Shown here: positions 35,786 through 48,186 of the stretch, piece after piece
Layout: the number at the start of each line of letters is the position of its first letter
Numbering within the stretch: position 1 is the stretch's first letter
NCBI GenBank assembly: GCA_904063045.1
Contig: CAJFCJ010000005.1
Location: 1,209,167 to 1,273,166, forward strand
Reading direction: 5' to 3'
Length of the DNA: 64,000 bases
Source: Dimorphilus gyrociliatus
Lineage: Eukaryota; Annelida; Polychaeta; Dinophilidae
The notes under the pieces: generated by a model
Told to the model about the DNA's origin: nothing
Database searches by the model: none
What the model saw: the letters and a program-made list of their open reading frames with translations, nothing else
Program-made: the position numbers and the translations under genes

Positions 35786-36193
35786 TCATTTACAAACACT
35801 ATCCAATTTGACAGGTATGTTGCCAGGAGGTGCAACATAATAATCATTCTCTGTTGCAGCTGCCATCTGTAGGAGACTATCTTTACTGTCGCCTTCAGTG
35901 ACGTAATCCTTGCGCAAGAACAAACTTTCTTCTTCCAAAATATTGCTTAAAGGCTTTATGTCTTCAGTATTAACAATGGACAATCTATCAGCCAAACTAA
36001 TGGAATCCTCTAATCGACGTACGCCGTCCTCATCACCCAATTGCACAAGTGACAATCGTTCTAAATATTGAATAGTCTTTTTATCAATTTTTGTTTTAGG
36101 AGGTAATTTGGAATCATCGATCACTTTCCAGGTCGGCTGTTGTGGTACTTTAGAAGAAAAACACCGATAGCAGGATCTTGCTAAACGAAGCAT
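35786..36193 (-). CDS. GATC: Mitochondrial Glu-tRNA(Gln) amidotransferase subunit C
   Basis: 135 residues in one exon. The N-terminus is basic with few acids (MLRLARSCYRCFSSK), consistent with a mitochondrial targeting sequence. The GatC signature follows at about 40-105: IQYLERLSLVQLGDEDGVRR, SISLADRLSIVNTEDIKPLS and a later LRKDYVTEGDSKDSLLQMAA. GatC is the small scaffold of the GatCAB complex, which converts Glu-tRNA(Gln) to Gln-tRNA(Gln) in mitochondria. It is convergent with the brat-type gene. Confidence 0.9.
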   Translation of the reverse strand: MLRLARSCYRCFSSKVPQQPTWKVIDDSKLPPKTKIDKKTIQYLERLSLVQLGDEDGVRRLEDSISLADRLSIVNTEDIKPLSNILEEESLFLRKDYVTEGDSKDSLLQMAAATENDYYVAPPGNIPVKLDSVCK

Positions 36194-36841
36194 CTGAAAG
36201 ATTTATAGTAAATCAAAGTAAAATTTATTGTGTACTGAAAAATAAAATTTAATTTAAAAAAAGTAGTAAAAAAGCTTTAAGAAAATAAACAGTTCAAATT
36301 TTGCTTTATGATAAGAAAATAAATAACTATTCATTCATTTCCTTACAACACGTTACACTCCTTTCTCAATCATACTATAGTTATTACAGCCTTTTGACCC
36401 CTTAGAATAGAATTTTAAATTCTTAAACAAGGTTTTTGTTGTTTGACTTTATGGCATCAACAACAATTCTTTGATACGCAGTAAATTATAAGAGGTAAGC
36501 AATTTTGTTGAATACAAAAAGATTTCTGTAGCTTGCATACATTTCTAATAAGTAAATAAACTGTAAAACAAGAACTAAAATTAATCGGGCGTAAATCAAT
36601 AAATTCCCCACCCCCCAGGAGGAGAAGTACGTACTCTAACAATCTTTCACTAACAAATTTTAATTAATATATGTGGTATTTATATATATTTTCCACTGTG
36701 TGAGTTCGCTAAAATAAAATGTATTAATCATTATTATAATGAAATTAATCTAATATCAGACCCACCCCCTTCCTTTTAGCCCTCGAGAATGAGACATATT
36801 TATAAATAGAGCCCACATGACGAATATAAATAATAGTCACC
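36194..36841. other. Intergenic between GATC and DPH3
   Basis: About 650 bases between two same-strand genes: GATC promoter on the left and DPH3 3' UTR on the right. No coding region recognised. Confidence 0.5.
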
Positions 36842-37197
36842 TTAATTTGTTTCAAATACTTTTTTTGACGGTAGTCTAACTTCTTCGCCTTTCATAAAGT
36901 CCTCCTAAACATTTTATTGTTCGAATCATCAGTATTAAAACCAAATATTAAAATTTAAACTAACAGGATTATAAATTACTTTAACAATTAGCGAACAACT
37001 GGGACAGCCTGCTTCCTCTTCACCGTTTTCTAACTGTTCCTGAATACAAATCGAAATTAAATTTGAACAGCTCACAAGCACATGCTTACTTTAGTTATTT
37101 CAAATTTGTCTCCACAAGGGCAAGGGTAATAATATGTTTCAGACTCCTCGTCGTACTCGAAATCTTCTATTTCAACCTCGTCATGAAATATAGACAT
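36842..37197 (-). CDS. DPH3: DPH3, diphthamide biosynthesis CSL zinc protein
   Basis: Exons 37197-37090, 37039-36965 and 36904-36842 join exactly to 81-82 residues (36+25+20 codons plus stop); too fragmented to show as a long open frame. It begins [20 protein letters not shown] and carries the CSL zinc ligands CPCG at about residues 26-29 and CPSCSL in the second exon. Length and sequence match the DPH3/KTI11 family (about 82 residues). DPH3 supplies electrons to the DPH1-DPH2 radical enzyme that makes diphthamide on eEF2 and also works with Elongator in tRNA modification. Head to head with the formin gene. Confidence 0.95.
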
Positions 37198-37763
37198 AAC
37201 AAGCTATAATATGAATATTTGAGCTTCTTTTTGGTTATCGTATCCCAATTGTCTTAATATCGCTCAACAACGCTTATGAGTGGTTCAGTATTCCATCTTT
37301 CAATAACCACTCTATAGAAGTTGAATATTTGTAATTCGAACTATACTTTGAAAAGAACAATTTCTGTGAAAATTCTTATTTTAAAAAGAGTCCAGTAGAT
37401 TAAGAAAGACTTCTTTGAGAAATGGACTTAGCAAGCAATCAAAAGTTAGGGTTTTTTTAAACTATTGTCGTCTTGCAGCACTTAATTAGCATATTTTTCG
37501 TTTGTATGAAGGGTTGAAAAAAAATAAGATCAGTAGGACAATGCAAGAAAATAAAAAAATTCTATATAGAAGACTATGATACCAGCTGGCGCCGGCCAAT
37601 CAGCATGCAAGTTTCCATTCAAGAAAGGCCCCTTTGAATTTCAGTAGCAACGTCTCGTTTATATTGTTATAATACTTTGCCTCTGTTCAAAGCTTTAAAT
37701 TTTATACATAAAGGAAAATCTACCTATTTTAATGGATTGGCAACAACATTCGTTTTTTTAACG
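37198..37763. promoter_or_regulatory. Putative bidirectional promoter, DPH3 / formin
   Basis: 566 bases separate the start codons of two divergent genes. There is no room for distant elements without sharing, so a shared promoter is likely. I see no definite TATA box or initiator assignable to either gene. Confidence 0.45.
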
Positions 37764-40700
37764 ATGGACTTGAATAGTTTGGAATACTTGATAGACGGTT
37801 AGCATATACAGTATTTTATCAAAATTTTAATTGAATAAATAGATTTAATATTCACTTTTGGCGGTTTGTTGGCTAAATCATGAAACTCTCTTAATAAATA
37901 ATTTTTAGGTTACCTATTCTTTTTTAAGTACTACTTGCACGACTATCTTAGTTTTAAAACTGAGTTAACGTATATAAGAAATACTGCATTTTACCCGTAA
38001 TCTCTCTTTACACTTTAATACGCCTTTTGTAAATATTATTATTCTTATTATTTACCTTTAGTTATTTTGTTGTTAAGGTGTCGGTTTATATATGTTTTTA
38101 TTTTTTCTAATTAGTAACTTATTAATTGATCAATCCTTTAGATCTCGTTTTGGGCAAACGCATCCAGGTTATCGAATCATTGACTAAATCCTTAGACGCT
38201 AGTGAACATTCCTTTGTATTGAAAGTTCTCGAAAAATATCAGGTAAATTCAAGATTTAATTGATAAACATTGCAAATTATGAGTATAAAATATTACTTTT
38301 AATCTTTGTCATGAAAGATCTACCAACTTACTCTAAATACATTTAAGAGAAGCTTAAAGATTGAATAAAGTTTTTTCAGTTGTGTCTCGTCTTGTAAACA
38401 GACAATCTAAAAAAAGGTTATAATATGAAGGGGATTAGACAATGGTTGAGATGACGGTTGCTGATTCATGCGGTTTTTTTGCCTTTTCTACTATACATGT
38501 GACACTCAAAGGGCACAATTAAAAATTTGAAATACGTAGATTCACTTTACAACGAATAACCTATCGTTGCAAAATGTTAGCCTATTTAGAATTCTGAACT
38601 TGCCACAGAGAAACATAAAGAAAAGATAATATTGCGCTTTTGAAATGCAATTTTAATGTTCCATTTCATTGACTTCAGCAACAACGAAATATTGAATACA
38701 AGTATTCATGGATACTAGAAGAGCTGAGAAAGGACAATGTAACGTCTTACGAAACATGTTTGCTATTTATCAATAAGCTGCTTTTATCGCAATCATCTCT
38801 TCATGATCGAGTGGCTTTGAGGAATGAGTTGATAGGTTAGTATCATTTTCTATCTTCGGGATTATCGATCGTGCCACCCGCACCTTGCGAAGATTTTAAC
38901 ATTAAGGATCTAAGGCGTTTGATTGAATATAATGGGTATGCCATATGTATGATTAGTTCTTAACAAGGTCAACTATGTTTTAACTGCGTCGAGAGCTTGT
39001 AAACAATTTTGGTTGTAAATCTTATATATTTTCCCATGACCACGTTTTAAGTTCATTCACTTATATTTCTTTCATTTCTAGGTCTTGGTATTTTAAAGAG
39101 GTTCGCTGAAATTAGGTAAACAAAACTAATAACTCGAAATATTTATGCATTTTCTAAGCATAATTTTATATAACTTTTCATTCTTTATGCTAAACAGTAT
39201 TTTATAGAAATTCTTTTCTGTATTCTTAGAAATTCATCGTCATACCGGGAGAATGTCATTCAACTTATAGACGAATTTGATTCTTTATATGAATCTGATA
39301 GAAATGCTGTTGAAGCTAACCACACGGATTTGGGAACTCCCATCGAGATACTCAGTGCTATTCTAGAAAAGGTAAATTTACGAATGACAAATAATGCTTA
39401 AGTGAAAATTGCTTAAGGAATTAAGTATTCGCTGCGGGAGAAAAAACTTACGCTATGCAAATAGAGTAAGACCTGTTAGGTAAACAAGTATGTCGCTTAA
39501 ACAATTGCCCTTCAAATTTCTCAAACTGATAATTTTCATGCAATGTATTATATAACGTTATCTTTAGTGCCATTTACTTAAAGACCGTTATCTCTCGGGT
39601 CATGTAATCAGAAACTAAATTATCAAAACATCGTATAACAATAAAAAAGCACGTGTTCAAGCGGAAGTAAACGCTGCTTGTGGTCAGAAAACGGGATTGA
39701 ACACGTCTAACGCCGCGCCTTCCGTTTCTTTATTTTCTTTAAACAAATCAATTGACACACTGCATCGTATACAGTTAAGAGATTCTCCGGCTGAGACTCA
39801 TTTTGTTGCTGCCTTAAATTATTTCCTTCTCATCGCTAACGTTTCATCACCAACTCGAATTACTTGGCCTCTGCTCGAAAGAATTATCGGTGAAGCCTAC
39901 AGCGTTCGAGGAATAGAAGAAGCCGAAAGACATAGACAAAAATCAAAATTTGATCTTGAAAAAGCTGTAAAGAGTGAAACAGCTCAAGTCTGTTCGTCTT
40001 GCGGGAAAAACTTGGAGGGAAACTGGGATAAGATGACTCCCACTTCTGGCGTTCCATCTCCTTCACTCCCTCCACAATTTGAAAGTGCACCTGCGCCTGC
40101 GCCTCCACCTCCCGCCCCAGCTCCACCTGCACCTCCCCCTCAACCTCCTCAGTCATGTCCAAATAGTCTCATTATTCCACCTCCACCTCCACCTCCCCCT
40201 CCAGCTCTCAATTTTAATTCATCTTTATCTCTACCCAAGCAACCGACGAAAAAGCTTAAATCGCTTTTATGGAATAAATTACCCCCCGCAAAAATATCGA
40301 CAACTGTTAATGTCTTTAATAGACTGACTGACTTTCAAATTGATGTTGATTTTAATAAAATGGAAGAAATTTTTGCACTTGACAACAAATCTCTGATTAA
40401 AACCGATCCCTCTTCCGAAAAAAAGAAATCAGATGAGGTTAGTGCAAGTTTTTATTCGTTTTAATTGATCCTGACTGAAAAACCCTAGCCTTTTGTAAGA
40501 CCTCGTAAAATATTTAAACTGTTATGTGTAACGTTGAATAGACGTATGATAATTGCTAGAATATTATGTAATTCAAATATCGAACTGTCAAGCATTTAAC
40601 AACTCACAACAAAATAATTTCACACAGGTGTCATTATTAGATGGCAAAAGAAGTTTAAACATCAGCATTTTTTTGAGGCAATTCAAAAGGGACAATGCTG

Positions 40701-43430
40701 AAATAGTACGCTTAATAGCTAAGAATGATAAATGTTTGGGAGCTGAGAAGTTAAAGGGTTTACTGAAATTGCTACCCGATTCAACAGAGGTTTGTTTGAA
40801 TTTCTTAAAGTATATAGTGTTTCGGAATTATTTGCATAAACGTAGCTGTCTTAAGCACTTGAGTTAAGCTTGAAAAAGTCTTTTTTTACTGTACCAACTT
40901 CCGATTGCTAACACTCTGACCTTCAGTTGACATGTGAACATTAAACAAAGTTTCCTTTAACATTTGTTCAATCTAGCTTCTACCTCTTTGAACATTGAAT
41001 TCTTTGTTTACAGATAGAAATCCTTTCATCTTTTAACGGAGATATGTCAAAATTAGGAAATGCAGAAAAATTTCTTCTTGAACTGATGCAATTACCAAAG
41101 TAGGCAATAAATATAATTGAAAACTAAACTTCTTAACAGACGAGTTTGCTCTTTCAAGCTATAAATGCCGATTAGAATCAATGGCAATGCTTGAAGACTT
41201 CAAACAGCAATTCAACTATTTATCGCACGTTCTTGAAGTAACAATTACAACAGCTGCTGGTAGGCAAATTTTTATACACACTCCTTTTTCAACTATGTAA
41301 TTTAACACGATTTTTTTTTACAATAGAAATAAGAAGTAGCTCCTTGTTTCCTGAGTTTATACGCATAGTTACCGTTATAGGTAACCGATTAAATGCCGGA
41401 AGTTATCAAGGAAATGCTAGTGGTTTCAAGATATCCTCACTTTTAAAGTTAACGGAAGTTAAGGCGACCGGTAGCAAGATAAACCTTTTGCATTTTGTTA
41501 TTGAAGAAATCGAAAAGAAATACAGTCACTTGCTATCTTTACCTAATGACTTTAACAATCTACACTACGCTTGTCAGTAAGTACTCCTCGATTAATAGAA
41601 CTTGAAAAAAGGTAAAAATTGATATTTTTCAGAATGGATGAAGAGGCTTGTTTAAAGGATGTAACCAATTTTAAAAGAAAAATACAACAGATGAATAATT
41701 ACTTGCAAACCACAGATCAGCAAGTGCATAAAATATTTGATCAAGATTTTCAAGTAGCCCTTGAGAGATTAAAATATTTACAAAATCAGATTGAGAAATT
41801 AGAAGATGTTAAACTAGATTTGTGCACATATCTTTGCGAAGATGCATCCACTTTCAAATTTCAAGAGTGCTTTTCAGCACTAAATAATTTCGTTGAAAAA
41901 TTTCGTAAGTCTAATGAAGAGAATATAAAAAGAAGAGAATGGGATAAGAAATCTGAAGAAAGAAAGAGTCGAAAACTTTCAATTCCCAATATTTCCACTG
42001 CTCCTATTGAGCTTGGAGGAAAGAGTGAGCTAGAGCATGTACTTGAATCTTCCAACTTCTCCAGGACATCTAGCATGAGGGGTTCTCTCAATAGAAGGAA
42101 AAAATTAAGTGATCGCGAGAGGAGCTGCTCCCCAGGAGCTTCCCCTTCACCCTTACCTGTAATCACACAGCCCTCAGTTGCTGCTTTGATAGCAGGAAGC
42201 AGAAGTTCTGTTGCTTCCACTACTTCACACGATTCTGGTATAGATTGTGAAAACACAGCATTCAGTCGAATGTCTATTGCTTCGAACAGCAGCTCAGGTA
42301 GTGATGATTCTTCAATTCCTGTTTTTTTGCGAAATCACAATCTCAGAAATAAACAAACAGGTTGCATTGAACAGTCACTAGATAGACAGAGGAAAATATC
42401 ACCTCTTTCTGATGATGCTTTTTTGAGAAATGCCTCCGAAAGAAGATCTCAGAGAGGAATCCGAAATCATGTCAATGTCGAAGATGTAAAATCTGCCATT
42501 CAAGCTACAACAACAAAAAAAGAAACTAGTCAGAAGCCATTAAAAGACGATGACATTGAAACATCGATATCGGAAAAAGCCTTACTGAATCATTTAAGTC
42601 AGCCGAAAAAGAAATATCTGGACAAAACACCAGCTAGTCATAAGCAATCGTCAATACCTGATGAAATATCTAAAACAAATTCAGATTCTCTAATTAGTGG
42701 AATTCCCCGACATAATTCTATTAAGGATAGAAGAGAACGAGATAGTCGGTGCTTTGGTCAAATCTTACACGAAGAATCCAATTCGGAACCTGGTCCTGTA
42801 GCGGGTGTGACCAAAGAGAGGCTTCAGCGAAGACTTAGTGGTTTGTCAATGCTCTACTCAGACATAGATCACGCTCAGCTAATGGGTAGAGGTACATCTG
42901 TTGAGAGTATTCGATGTAAGAATGATCTTGAAGTCGTCTGCAATATTGATTTGGAACAGCAGTCGTCAGGTTCTAGTACACCAACTTTGGTTAGATCAGG
43001 CCCATTGAGATCATCTGCGGAGCCAACTAAAAAGCCTACTGTCTTTGAGAGAGGAGGAGCAGGGCGGAAAACTATAGGGGCAAGTGCGTTCAGAGAAAAT
43101 AAAAAAGTGGCGAATGAGCGATCAACGAATACTTCCAAATTAGCAAGTAGACGAAATGCTATATCTCCGAAAGAATCAAAACAACCAACTACTAAATCTT
43201 TTACACCGACGAAGAGTCCAAAATCAGTTGGAAACGAAGTTAAGAGATCTTTTTCAGTTCAAAGATCCGTATCCGATTCGGCTCCAAAAACGGACGTCTT
43301 TTCAAGATTAACTGCATCAACTTCTTCATCTAGATCCAGATCGAAGCCCACCTCAATAGAGAGTTCAAGAGCATCTAAAGTTAATAGAACGAATGCTTTA
43401 AACAAACAAGTAAAAAAGTCGAAACAATAA
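37764..43430 (+). CDS. INF2: INF2/FHDC1-type formin
   Basis: Eleven exons (37764-37797, 38142-38242, 38679-38835, 39082-39115, 39230-39371, 39688-40437, 40628-40789, 41014-41099, 41159-41259, 41327-41576, 41633-43430) join exactly to 1204 residues. N-terminal ~150 residues resemble the second half of the formin diaphanous-inhibitory armadillo region (SLHDRVALRNELIGLGIL). A poly-proline FH1 segment (IPPPPPPPPPA) follows and recruits profilin-actin. The FH2 actin-nucleating domain runs from LKSLLWNKLP through LLDGKRSLNISIFLRQFK, LPDSTE, YQGNASGFKISSLLKLTEVK and beyond. The FH2 order and the LPNYKCRLESM joint match INF2. The last ~500 residues are disordered and Ser-rich. FHDC1 is the other candidate. 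The inhibitory region looks shortened relative to human INF2. Confidence 0.9.
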
Positions 43431-44433
43431 GACTTGATCGTAATTTATTATTTGCAATCTAGCGGCAGGTATATATATGTACAGTATATGCTTGTATATA
43501 TAGATATAGGTGCCATTTATATAATATTTAGAAATATTTATACATTTTTAGTGATTATTTCTATATAAAATACTTTACAAATACGTGCAAATATATATTA
43601 AGGTATGTACCTATCGTTTTGTTTCTAAAGAATGTTTTATTACTCTTGTTAAATGTTAAAAGTAAAAAAATTGTTTTTCTAAATTTTAATTTATACATTT
43701 TAAAAGTCTTTCTTGACAAGTTGGCTATAAAATATAATGCCGTGCTTTTTTTTCTTACAATCAAATGTTCGTTTGTAGTATATAAATAAATTTTATGAAC
43801 TTATAATTACTCCTTTTAAACCTACCAATCTTTCAGCCAAAAATAAAAGTGTACGCACATTTGCAAGTATCTGCCATTAGCTGGATTTAAAAAATTTGTT
43901 ATTTTTCAGGTGGATACTGTTTCAAAATATTTTATTGAATACTATTGAATTAATTAGTTCAAACAGTTCATCAAGTATCATAGAATGTAAATCTTATTGT
44001 ATTTATTTTATTTCATTCAAAGATAACAAATATTTCTTCATAAACGTTTCGAAGACACATTGCAATATATATATTTATTGCGCTAAAATCAAAAATTTAT
44101 ATAGGGTCTAGCTAGCAGCCTACATAGAGAGTAACGGCCAAAGAAAAGTATGTTTTGCATGAGCAAAAATACTAAACAGAATATGATTGTTCTGTAAGAA
44201 AAGATCTTAAATCCTTTTTTGGAAAAATGGAAAGAAAAGGTTATTATATATTCCGTGAGCAATTCACATTTATTTATAAGGGATCGTTGATCACACAATA
44301 TATTACTAGAGAATGAGCGATAATAGATTACATCCGAAAGTGTTGTGATCTTATTTTTTTTTATGAAGCTAGAGTTTACTATGTCTCCTTTTATGTAAAT
44401 TCTGCGATGTAAAATTGTGTTTTTACGTTTTAG
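43431..44433. other. Formin 3' UTR and upstream part of the AT-hook gene
   Basis: AT-rich. It must contain the 5' coding exon(s) of the AT-hook gene, since the exon at 44434 opens in phase 1, but I could not pick a unique exon. Candidate ATGs near 44314 and 44363 do not give a donor in the right phase. Confidence 0.4.
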
Positions 44434-45116
44434 ATTTATTCATCAGACAACTGTCAAGAGGGAATGATGTAATTCTGGAGATTGAAGAGGATGGAGTGAT
44501 AATACATGTACTTGTTCCTCTAAATGTGGATAGAGTCCTACAGCCCATAAAAAATTGCATTCATATTCGGCCGAAAGTCACTCCACCAACCTCTGTCTCT
44601 AATAACTTTATTCGACTAGCTCATCCAGGATTTGAAGTTGTTCGAATTCCTACATCAGCTTTAACCGTCACAAATTCTTCTAATTTCGTATCAAGAACTA
44701 TCCCGATACTGCCTAGGCCTGTTGAAATGATCAGCTCAAATGTTTCTCTTGTTCAAAAGTCTGATAACAGTTGTTTACAGTTATCAGATCGTTTAAATTT
44801 TGCCCAAAATATTATAGAAAAGCCAAACGAACCGTTGTTGGGCAGCAACTTTCCCATTAATCTTCATTCTTATTCAAAGACATTCCTTTCCAGAGCAGAA
44901 TCTATGTGCAATTACAAAAAACGAGGAAGAGGAAGGCCAAGGAAATTTCATTCTGGAAAGATTATCGATAGTAATCAGATCAGTCAGAAAAGAGAAAATG
45001 ATAGGAAAAGTACTGATGAAATGTTGCGTCAAGAATGTTTAAAGAAAGTTTGCAAAGTCAGATTGATTAAGTTATCGGAAGATACAATTAAGTTTTATAC
45101 AGTGAAGAAACTATAA
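44434..45116 (+). CDS. AT-hook protein, terminal exon (5' part not found)
   Basis: A single terminal exon entered through an ACGTTTTAG acceptor, coding about 227 residues. The start (LFIRQLSRGNDVILEIEEDG) is followed by a polar region of no known domain. A classic AT-hook core KKRGRGRPRKF lies near the C-terminus, so minor-groove DNA binding at AT-rich sites is likely. The final ~40 residues are Lys-rich with a possible helix (EMLRQECLKKVCKVRLIKL). No other DNA-binding domain is visible. Without the upstream exons I cannot assign an orthologue. Confidence 0.65.
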
Positions 45117-45298
45117 GAAAATTTTAAAATATTCAATGAGACTTTTTATTAAAGAGTATATTTTATTGTATTAATATTTCTTTTTTGTTGAAAATAAACT
45201 AACAAATTCTTTTCAATACATTTAATAAAAAAGGTATATGACTGATTTGATAATGGAATCTTGTTGAAACTGTTCATTTTTTCATTTTGTTAAAGCAG

Positions 45299-45536
45299 CT
45301 ACCCGTCGTCCCCAAAGTCAAGAGATTTTTCAAGTCTTTTCTTTTGTTTCCACAGTTTACTTAACCATATAGACCACATAAGTATAACAATTATGAAGAG
45401 AACACATCCCATTGCCCACCACACATCATCTGGTCTGTGTATCGATACTATAGTTTAAAACGAAAATAAAGATCCTATCAAACCTTTGCCTAGTCTTGAC
45501 CATACTTCTATTCTTTATGGGTTGATCTGTTGCCAT
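45299..45536 (-). CDS. 62-residue single-pass membrane protein, two exons
   Basis: Exons 45536-45484 and 45434-45299 are separated by a 49-base GT-AG intron and join exactly to 62 residues. The sequence starts MATDQPIKNRSMVKTRQRPD, then has one hydrophobic segment (AMGCVLFIIVILMWSIWL, about residues 25-42), a basic stop-transfer cluster (KLWKQKKRLEK) and an acidic tail ending DFGDDG. The basic cluster after the segment favours an orientation with the C-terminus in the cytosol. It lies in a gap between two plus-strand genes on the opposite strand. I do not recognise a family; it resembles the general class of small integral membrane proteins. Confidence 0.7.
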
Positions 45537-46099
45537 TCTAATGATGGTGATACTTTGAACTTTTTTAATAATTTTCTAAAAGAAATTGCTCGAAACTTCA
45601 TTAGAAATATTGAAGTATTATGAAAATTAACACAAATGCTGGGTTATGTCTAAAAGATGGATTACAAGAACTATGGTACAACTAATAAGAAAGTTATCTT
45701 TCATGTATTTTTCCCGCGATGTGAAATGTAAAGTATTAGCGAATTGCTCAAACAATCTCTTGTTTTGAATAAAACAATTATCACTCATTTGGCATATGGT
45801 GTTTAGATGGTCACAGATGATAAAATTATATTCACGTGAATGTAATTTTTAAAAGTATTTTAGTATCATAAAGTTAAATTAAAAAAATGATGTTTGATAG
45901 TCTCATTACAAGCTGTGCTATTAAAAATATTATTCCCCGTCAAACCCAAATATGAGTGTGCAGGGCAAACATCTAGAGTTATTTATTTTTACTGTAGTCT
46001 CTATCCATTCTATGAGCCTATGGCTAAAAAGAATACTGCTACCGGTGAGATAAATTTTTTTGCTTTTGCTATTCGGCAATAAAATGAAGTAATTAACAG

Positions 46100-47445
46100 A
46101 TGATATTAATGAGACAAGACTTTAGTATGTTGATATTCTGTTCTCTTGAAGCATTAAATGCATTCCTAGGAAATTTTGATGTTTTTTTCGATAAACTGGA
46201 ATTTAACCGCGGAGCCCAAATGTCAATAGTTTTGGCTTTAACTGGGATGTCTATTCAAGCTTACATTGTTTCAGAAAAATTTAGTCTCTTTCTGTTGTTT
46301 CTTTCTGAGTTACCAAACATTTTTTCAATAAAGGGTAAGAAGAAATTGGTATAAAAGTATTCTTTAGTGAAATTTCCTCACAGTGTCAAGGAAACTATTT
46401 TCTGGAAATGAAAAGGAAAATAAAAGTATGTTTGAATTTGCTTGCCTTATTGGATTAATCATTGGAGCACCTATAAGCTGTTCACTAGCCGAATTGTATG
46501 GGTGAGTTTATATGTTCTCCATCCATGCTAAAGTAGTAATTTCATAACTATTCTAAGATTAACCTCTAATTTGAATTTTAGAAACGAAAATTTGCTAAAG
46601 ATGTGCTGCTATCTCAATTTTTTCGCTGCAGTGTTGGTTATTATTGTAAGTTGGAACTATTCTCCAGCTGTGAAGTATGGTAATATAAATTATATTAAAA
46701 GAAGTTTGTGTAATTAACTCGTGAGGATGTAGAACTAGATGAGAAGAGAGTAAAAATGCCTTCCGAACAGGAAAATAATAAAACAACAAATCAATGGCCC
46801 ATTGTATCCATTATAACAGGTAATTAGAAACTTAGTTTACAAAATTTGTCAATTTTATAATTTAATTTTGCTTTTTTCTACAAGATTTATCTTCTTCTGT
46901 TATGGAAATAACAACCATAGTTTCAATTTCTACCAATCAAGATATTACGATAAAAGAGAAAGGTCAATTCTTAGCAATATTAGGAGCAACTATATTGGTA
47001 AATGTCTAATTTTCTGTAGTATGCACTTGAAAGCTATCTCCCTCTCCAGATTTCGTCAACAACGGTCTATAAAAATTTAAGCGCGACGTTTTCCGAGAAG
47101 CATCTCTTGATAATTTCAATTGTAGGCTCCATTATATCGCAGACTGCCTTGGTAAATATCCTCCTTTAGATGTATTTGTTTAGTAATATTATGTTCAATT
47201 CACTACAGATACTCTATTCTAATATTTTACTGATGATAGCAATTGTATGCAGCAGTCAAATAACTCATTTACTCACACAACAAGATCATAATATGAGACA
47301 TGGTTTTTTCCAAATGCAGTGGATTATAAAAATTATATCTTCAATGATTGCCACCTTTTTACTCTCTTTCAACAATGAGATGTACACTGGACTCTTTGGT
47401 CTGTCAGTGAACACCCTGGCCCTGATAAAACTTCTCCAATATTAG
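46100..47445 (+). CDS. Reduced MFS-like multi-pass membrane protein
   Basis: Exons 46100-46334, 46384-46501, 46582-46645, 46726-46819, 46885-46997, 47050-47151 and 47209-47445 join exactly to 320 residues. About eight to ten hydrophobic segments are visible, with a hydrophilic central loop (VKMPSEQENNKTTNQW) dividing two halves, as in the major facilitator superfamily. The segment CLIGLIIGAPISCSLAELYG fits the MFS TM5 pattern. The N-terminal half is short: no clear first helices or typical 'GxxxDxxGRR' loop. The start at 46100 directly follows an acceptor-like AACAG, so an upstream exon carrying the missing helices may exist but none matched in phase. Substrate unknown. Alternative: another polytopic family. 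Confidence 0.55.
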
Positions 47446-48186
47446 AAAAGCATGTGGAATCTAGGAAAAGCTTCAAAGAATCTTTAATCCAGTAGGTGGC
47501 AGAAAATGCCACAATGTTAAAGGATTGTATCAATGAACTAAGTTATTTGTTATTGAAGCAAGACATGTATCGTCAACCTTAAACAATACACAGAGCAGAA
47601 GTTTTACTTAAAAAAAAAGTAATATCATAAACAAATGATAATCAATTTCCACTATATGGAAGAAATCCCCACGGTCGACATTTTCTTTTACAAACAAAAG
47701 CCTATAAAAGGTAATTGACTATATTAGACCGAAATAAAAACTCCGTAGATGCAATTCAGTGCTATAAAAAATAATAAGACATGATTTTTAAAAGTCCATT
47801 GAGTGAATTATAAATCAAAGAATAAGTTTCCACTTATTGAAACAAAGAAATTGAAAAAGTATATTCCATATTATTCACAGACGTTTTGCGGTGAAAATAT
47901 TATTTTTATAAAATAAGTATCAGCTATGTATAACGATTTAAAAGAAAAATGCATAATATTAAAATGGACACCATATATGTAGATTATTCATTGACTAGTG
48001 TTGTTTGAACAAAAAAAATTTTAATCAGGGAAATGGTATCAGTGATATGATGCTGTTATTTAGAGAATAATCGAAAAGAACTATTTTTACTGGTATGTAT
48101 TAGAGAGTAAAGGAAATTTCTTATAACTACATGTTCGAATTGGTAAATCCATGTGTAATGTTCTTTTTGGAACTTAGTAATGTTAA
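47446..48186. other. Intergenic between convergent genes
   Basis: About 740 bases holding the two 3' UTRs of the MFS-like gene and the neuropeptide gene. AT-rich, no coding region seen. Confidence 0.5.
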
